Of a DNA stretch of 36,303 nt, positions 33,331 through 36,303 are shown one piece after another. How positions within the stretch are numbered: position 1 is the stretch's first letter; each line of letters opens with the position of its first letter. The notes beneath the pieces are model-generated. The model worked only from the letters and a program-made list of their open reading frames with translations. It ran no database searches and was not told the origin of the DNA. Source of the stretch: Vibrio brasiliensis LMG 20546 (GTDB taxonomy: Bacteria; Pseudomonadota; Gammaproteobacteria; Enterobacterales; Vibrionaceae); contig NZ_AEVS01000078.1 in NCBI RefSeq assembly GCF_000189255.1, positions 1 through 36,303 of the forward strand. The letters are read 5' to 3'. A program made the translations under genes and the position numbers.

Positions 33331-35187
33331 ATGAGTTTTAAGGATTTACGCGATTTTATCGCCCATCTAGAGCAACAAGGGAAGTTGGTACGTATTTCCC
33401 ATCCTGTTGACCCTGACTATGAAATGACAGAGATCAGTGATCGCACCCTCAGAGCAGGAGGTCCGGCGCTGCTATTTGAAAACCCTATTGGTTATGACAT
33501 GCCAGTGCTGACCAACTTATTTGGTACGCCTGAACGTGTCGCAATCGGTATGGGACGTCAGGATGTCAAAGAGCTACGTGAAGTAGGCAAGCTGCTCGCG
33601 TACCTAAAAGAGCCTGAGCCACCGAAAGGCTTTAAAGATGCACTAGATAAGCTGCCTGTCTTCAAGCAAGTCCTTAACATGCCGGCGAAGCGCTTACGTA
33701 AAGCACCGTGTCAGGAAGTAGTCTGGCAGGGTGATGATGTCGATCTTGATAAAGTACCTGTAATGAGTTGCTGGCAGGGTGATGTAGCTCCGTTGCTAAC
33801 CTGGGGCTTAACGGTCACTAAAGGTCCTAATAAGAAACGCCAAAACTTAGGTATCTACCGTCAGCAAAAAATAGCTAAGAATAAAATTATCATGCGCTGG
33901 CTTGCCCATCGCGGTGGTGCTCTAGACTTACGCGACTGGATGGAAACCAATCTGGGTAAACCTTTTCCTGTCTCTGTCGCTTTTGGTGCAGACCCTGCAA
34001 CAATACTCGGAGCGGTAACGCCAGTACCAGATACGTTATCGGAATATGCTTTTGCTGGCTTACTTCGTGGTAAGAAAACTGAAGTGGTTAAATCTCTGAG
34101 TAATGATTTGGAAGTACCAGCGAGTGCTGAAATCGTTATGGAAGGCTACATTGACCCTAACGAGTTTGCCGATGAAGGTCCATATGGTGATCACACTGGC
34201 TACTATAACGAGAAAGAAAAGCACCACGTCTTTACCATTACCCATATCAGTATGCGTAAAGACCCAATTTATCACAGCACCTATACAGGTCGTCCGCCTG
34301 ATGAACCAGCGGTTTTAGGTGTAGCCCTCAACGAAGTGTTTGTCCCAATCCTGCAAAAGCAGTTTCCAGAGATTGAGGACTTTTACTTACCGCCTGAAGG
34401 TTGTTCATATCGAATGGCTGTAGTCACGATGAAGAAGCAATATCCCGGACACGCCAAGCGCGTCATGATGGGAGTCTGGTCGTTCCTGCGTCAATTCATG
34501 TATACCAAATTTGTAATTGTCTGTGATGAACAGGTTAATGCCCGTGATTGGAACCAGGTCGTTGAAGCAATGACTCAGCATATGGAGCCGACACGTGACA
34601 CGCTGTTTATAGACAATACACCGATAGACTCACTCGACTTCGCTTCACCTGTTGTTGGACTAGGCTCGAAAATGGGCTTAGACGCTACGATTAAGTGGTC
34701 AGCTGAACTCGAGGGTTCACGTAATAGTGACGCTAATTACCCGAGCCTGAACGAACAGTCGATTGCAGACTTTATTAGCAGCAACCCTGAAGTGGTCGAC
34801 TTCTATATACCAGAGTCATCACATAATAACGGTTTTGCTATTGTTACTATGAACAAGAGCCGTGCTGGTCAGTCGATGGAGCTGGCACAAAAGGTAGAAG
34901 CTTTCCTATTAGAGCATGGCGAGCCTAAGTTCGTTGTGCTGTGCGACGACGACGTCAATGCCAGAGACTGGAACGATATCATTTGGGCGGTAACAACCCG
35001 TATGGATCCTGCTCGTGATACTAAGCAGGTAAAGCCAACGGAGAATGAGCTATCACGATTAGTTCTTGATGCGACCAATAAGGTTGAAGGTGAAGAAGTT
35101 GTTCGAGAATGGGGCACACCTATCAAGAAAGATCCGCAACTTGTGGCGAAAATCGATGCGTTCTGGGATAAGTTGGGTATTCTATGA
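33331..35187 (+). CDS. ubiD: 4-hydroxy-3-polyprenylbenzoate decarboxylase, with C-terminal duplication
   Basis: Prenylated-FMN enzyme that decarboxylates the aromatic ring in ubiquinone synthesis. The start [10 protein letters not shown] fits the family; the frame is open 14 codons upstream into the preceding terminator. Cofactor and active-site regions are present ([31 protein letters not shown]). At 618 residues it is about 120 longer than E. coli UbiD (497). Residues 351-424 (FYLPPEG to EPTRDT) are repeated at 491-564 (FYIPESS to DPARDT), each copy 74 residues and containing VNARDWN. The end [21 protein letters not shown] is normal. Its stop overlaps the next start (ATGA). Confidence 0.94.
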   Translation: MSFKDLRDFIAHLEQQGKLVRISHPVDPDYEMTEISDRTLRAGGPALLFENPIGYDMPVLTNLFGTPERVAIGMGRQDVKELREVGKLLAYLKEPEPPKGFKDALDKLPVFKQVLNMPAKRLRKAPCQEVVWQGDDVDLDKVPVMSCWQGDVAPLLTWGLTVTKGPNKKRQNLGIYRQQKIAKNKIIMRWLAHRGGALDLRDWMETNLGKPFPVSVAFGADPATILGAVTPVPDTLSEYAFAGLLRGKKTEVVKSLSNDLEVPASAEIVMEGYIDPNEFADEGPYGDHTGYYNEKEKHHVFTITHISMRKDPIYHSTYTGRPPDEPAVLGVALNEVFVPILQKQFPEIEDFYLPPEGCSYRMAVVTMKKQYPGHAKRVMMGVWSFLRQFMYTKFVIVCDEQVNARDWNQVVEAMTQHMEPTRDTLFIDNTPIDSLDFASPVVGLGSKMGLDATIKWSAELEGSRNSDANYPSLNEQSIADFISSNPEVVDFYIPESSHNNGFAIVTMNKSRAGQSMELAQKVEAFLLEHGEPKFVVLCDDDVNARDWNDIIWAVTTRMDPARDTKQVKPTENELSRLVLDATNKVEGEEVVREWGTPIKKDPQLVAKIDAFWDKLGIL

Positions 35188-35453
35188 ACCACTCCGTCAT
35201 TCTGCTTCCACAAAACATACAATTTGAAGTAGAAAATGGACAAACGGTGCTGGAAGCGGCGCTCAACAATAATATCCGCTTTCCCCATCGATGTCAGGTT
35301 GGCGCATGCGCAGCCTGTTTATGTCGTAAACTAGAAGGGACAGTCTCTTATCACCTGGAACCAATGCTCACAGAGAAAGAGCAACAACAGGGTTGGATAT
35401 TTGCTTGCCAAGCCTTCGCAGAAAGTAGATTAGTGCTTACTTTTGAAGAGTAA
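35184..35453 (+). CDS. Small plant-type [2Fe-2S] ferredoxin
   Basis: 89-residue electron carrier. The cluster ligands are C37, C42 and C45 ([13 protein letters not shown]) plus a distal cysteine in IFACQAF near residue 74, the C-x4-C-x2-C...C pattern of plant-type ferredoxins. The ATG overlaps the ubiD stop by four bases, and fre begins 14 bases after its stop, so all three are co-translated. Fused proteins such as CDP-6-deoxy-glucoseen reductase join the same two modules (this ferredoxin type plus a Fre-like reductase). It may therefore act as the partner of Fre. Its redox partner is otherwise unknown. Confidence 0.88.
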   Translation: MNHSVILLPQNIQFEVENGQTVLEAALNNNIRFPHRCQVGACAACLCRKLEGTVSYHLEPMLTEKEQQQGWIFACQAFAESRLVLTFEE

Positions 35454-35467
35454 GCTAGAGGAAGACC

Positions 35468-36181
35468 ATGACTATTCAATGTAAAGTAAAGTCAATTCAG
35501 CCGTTGGCTTGCAATACTTACCAAATCTTATTACATCCAGAAAGCCCTGTTAGCTTTAAAGCTGGCCAATACCTGATGGTGGTGATGGGAGAGAAAGATA
35601 AACGCCCATTTTCAATCGCAAGTAGCCCTTGCCGTCACGAAGGTGAACTAGAACTGCATATTGGTGCTGCAGAGCACAACGCGTATGCTCATGAAGTCGT
35701 TGAAGCGATGAAGAACGCTTTGGAAAATGATGGCGAGATTACCATTGATGCGCCACATGGTGATGCTTGGATAAGAGAGCAGAGCGAGCGTCCAATTCTA
35801 TTGATCGCTGGTGGCACTGGCTTTAGTTACGTTCGTTCTATCCTTGACCACTGCATCGCACAAAATAAGACCAACCCGATCCATCTATACTGGGGTGGGC
35901 GCGATGAACGTCAGCTTTATGCGCAACAAGAGCTAAAAGACATCGCTAGCAATAATAGTAACGTTCACTTCATTCCTGTTGTTGAAGAAGCACCTCAACA
36001 GTGGGATGGCAAAGTAGGTAACGTTCTTCAAGCGGTTGAGCAAGACTTCGATTCGCTTGCTGAGTACGACATCTATATTGCGGGTCGCTTTGAAATGGCT
36101 GGCGCTGCTCGTGAACAATTCACGTTAAATAAGCAGGCGAGCAGTGAAAACATGTTTGCTGATGCTTATGCATTTATCTAA
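35468..36181 (+). CDS. fre: NAD(P)H-flavin reductase
   Basis: Reduces free flavins with NAD(P)H; the products serve ferric iron reduction, ribonucleotide reductase activation and, in luminous vibrios, luciferase. The 237 residues match E. coli Fre (233): flavin-site [20 protein letters not shown] with the RPFS motif, nucleotide-binding [32 protein letters not shown] and the C-terminal [11 protein letters not shown] and [16 protein letters not shown] ribosome site lies just upstream. It is the last gene of ubiD-ferredoxin-fre and is followed by a terminator. Confidence 0.95.
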   Translation: MTIQCKVKSIQPLACNTYQILLHPESPVSFKAGQYLMVVMGEKDKRPFSIASSPCRHEGELELHIGAAEHNAYAHEVVEAMKNALENDGEITIDAPHGDAWIREQSERPILLIAGGTGFSYVRSILDHCIAQNKTNPIHLYWGGRDERQLYAQQELKDIASNNSNVHFIPVVEEAPQQWDGKVGNVLQAVEQDFDSLAEYDIYIAGRFEMAGAAREQFTLNKQASSENMFADAYAFI

Positions 36182-36199
36182 AAGCCAATAAACACGGTT

Positions 36200-36226
36200 A
36201 AAAAGGGAGCGTTTTGCTCCCTTTTT
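36200..36226 (+). terminator. Terminator of the ubiD-ferredoxin-fre operon
   Basis: AAAAAGGGAGC (36200-36210) and GCTCCCTTTTT (36216-36226) form an 11-bp perfect stem with a GTTTT loop. Confidence 0.93.
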
Positions 36227-36245
36227 GTATGCTTTTGCATACAAA

Positions 36246-36303
36246 TTCAACGAACGGTCATTTTTTTCAATTTTATTTGAAAAAGGGGTTGCGCTTAAAT
36301 CTC
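36246..36303 (+). promoter_or_regulatory. Possible strong promoter running off the window end
   Basis: A/T-tracts at about 36260-36284 precede GGGGTTGCGC, whose TTGCGC (36289-36294) could be a -35. The matching -10 would lie just beyond the window. A/T-rich upstream DNA of this kind is typical of stable-RNA promoters. The call is tentative. Confidence 0.3.

Noticed and set aside
34869-35288. A 139-codon open frame on the minus strand across the ubiD/ferredoxin junction
   Set aside because: It is a shadow of two well-supported overlapping genes, rich in Ser and Arg with no family resemblance.

Overview
This window reads as a chromosomal segment of a Vibrio-like gammaproteobacterium. Housekeeping proteins (UvrD, Rho, RlmJ, YhhQ, thioredoxin, Fre) are close to their E. 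coli counterparts. Several E. coli neighbourhoods are kept (rlmJ-gor next to prlC; gppA-rhlB / trxA-rho; ubiD-fre) but interleaved with genes typical of Vibrionaceae. The assignment comes from recall of protein families and gene order, not from a search. I see no prophage, integrase, CRISPR array or insertion sequence.

Layout. 1-113: a tRNA-Pro(UGG) missing its first base, with its terminator. 121-789: AT-rich non-coding DNA ending in a structured leader. 790-6233: a four-gene peptide-type ABC importer (fused double ATPase, binding protein, two permeases). 6392-9120: a secreted SPOR-type protein, a membrane-anchored coiled-coil protein and a response regulator with an unassigned C-terminal domain. 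9185-13788: gor and rlmJ on the minus strand, divergent from prlC. 13889-16531: a small repeat-containing lipoprotein facing a minus-strand bufferin-type operon (bufA-bufB-bufC-DoxX), which makes a copper-binding modified peptide in characterised relatives. 16855-19026: uvrD with a possible LexA site, followed by an ERIC repeat and a CsrB-family regulatory RNA on the minus strand (19174-19587). That RNA is preceded by a VarA/UvrY-type operator set in a long palindrome.

19784-24168 (minus strand): ggt, a LysE-type exporter, a frameshifted AraC-type regulator and rarD. 24332-27364: recQ overlapping a DUF3630 gene, then yhhQ under a class-I preQ1 riboswitch. 27437-30239 (minus): gppA and rhlB, divergent from trxA (30352) and rho (30876). 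32242-36181: a secreted protein of unknown function, ubiD with an internal C-terminal duplication, a small [2Fe-2S] ferredoxin and fre. The window closes in an AT-rich stretch that may begin a strong promoter.

The most interesting content is the bufferin operon, the CsrB RNA with its palindromic operator, the preQ1 riboswitch, the ABC-operon leader with two possible pairing partners, the 11-residue-repeat lipoprotein, and the ubiD/ferredoxin/fre group.
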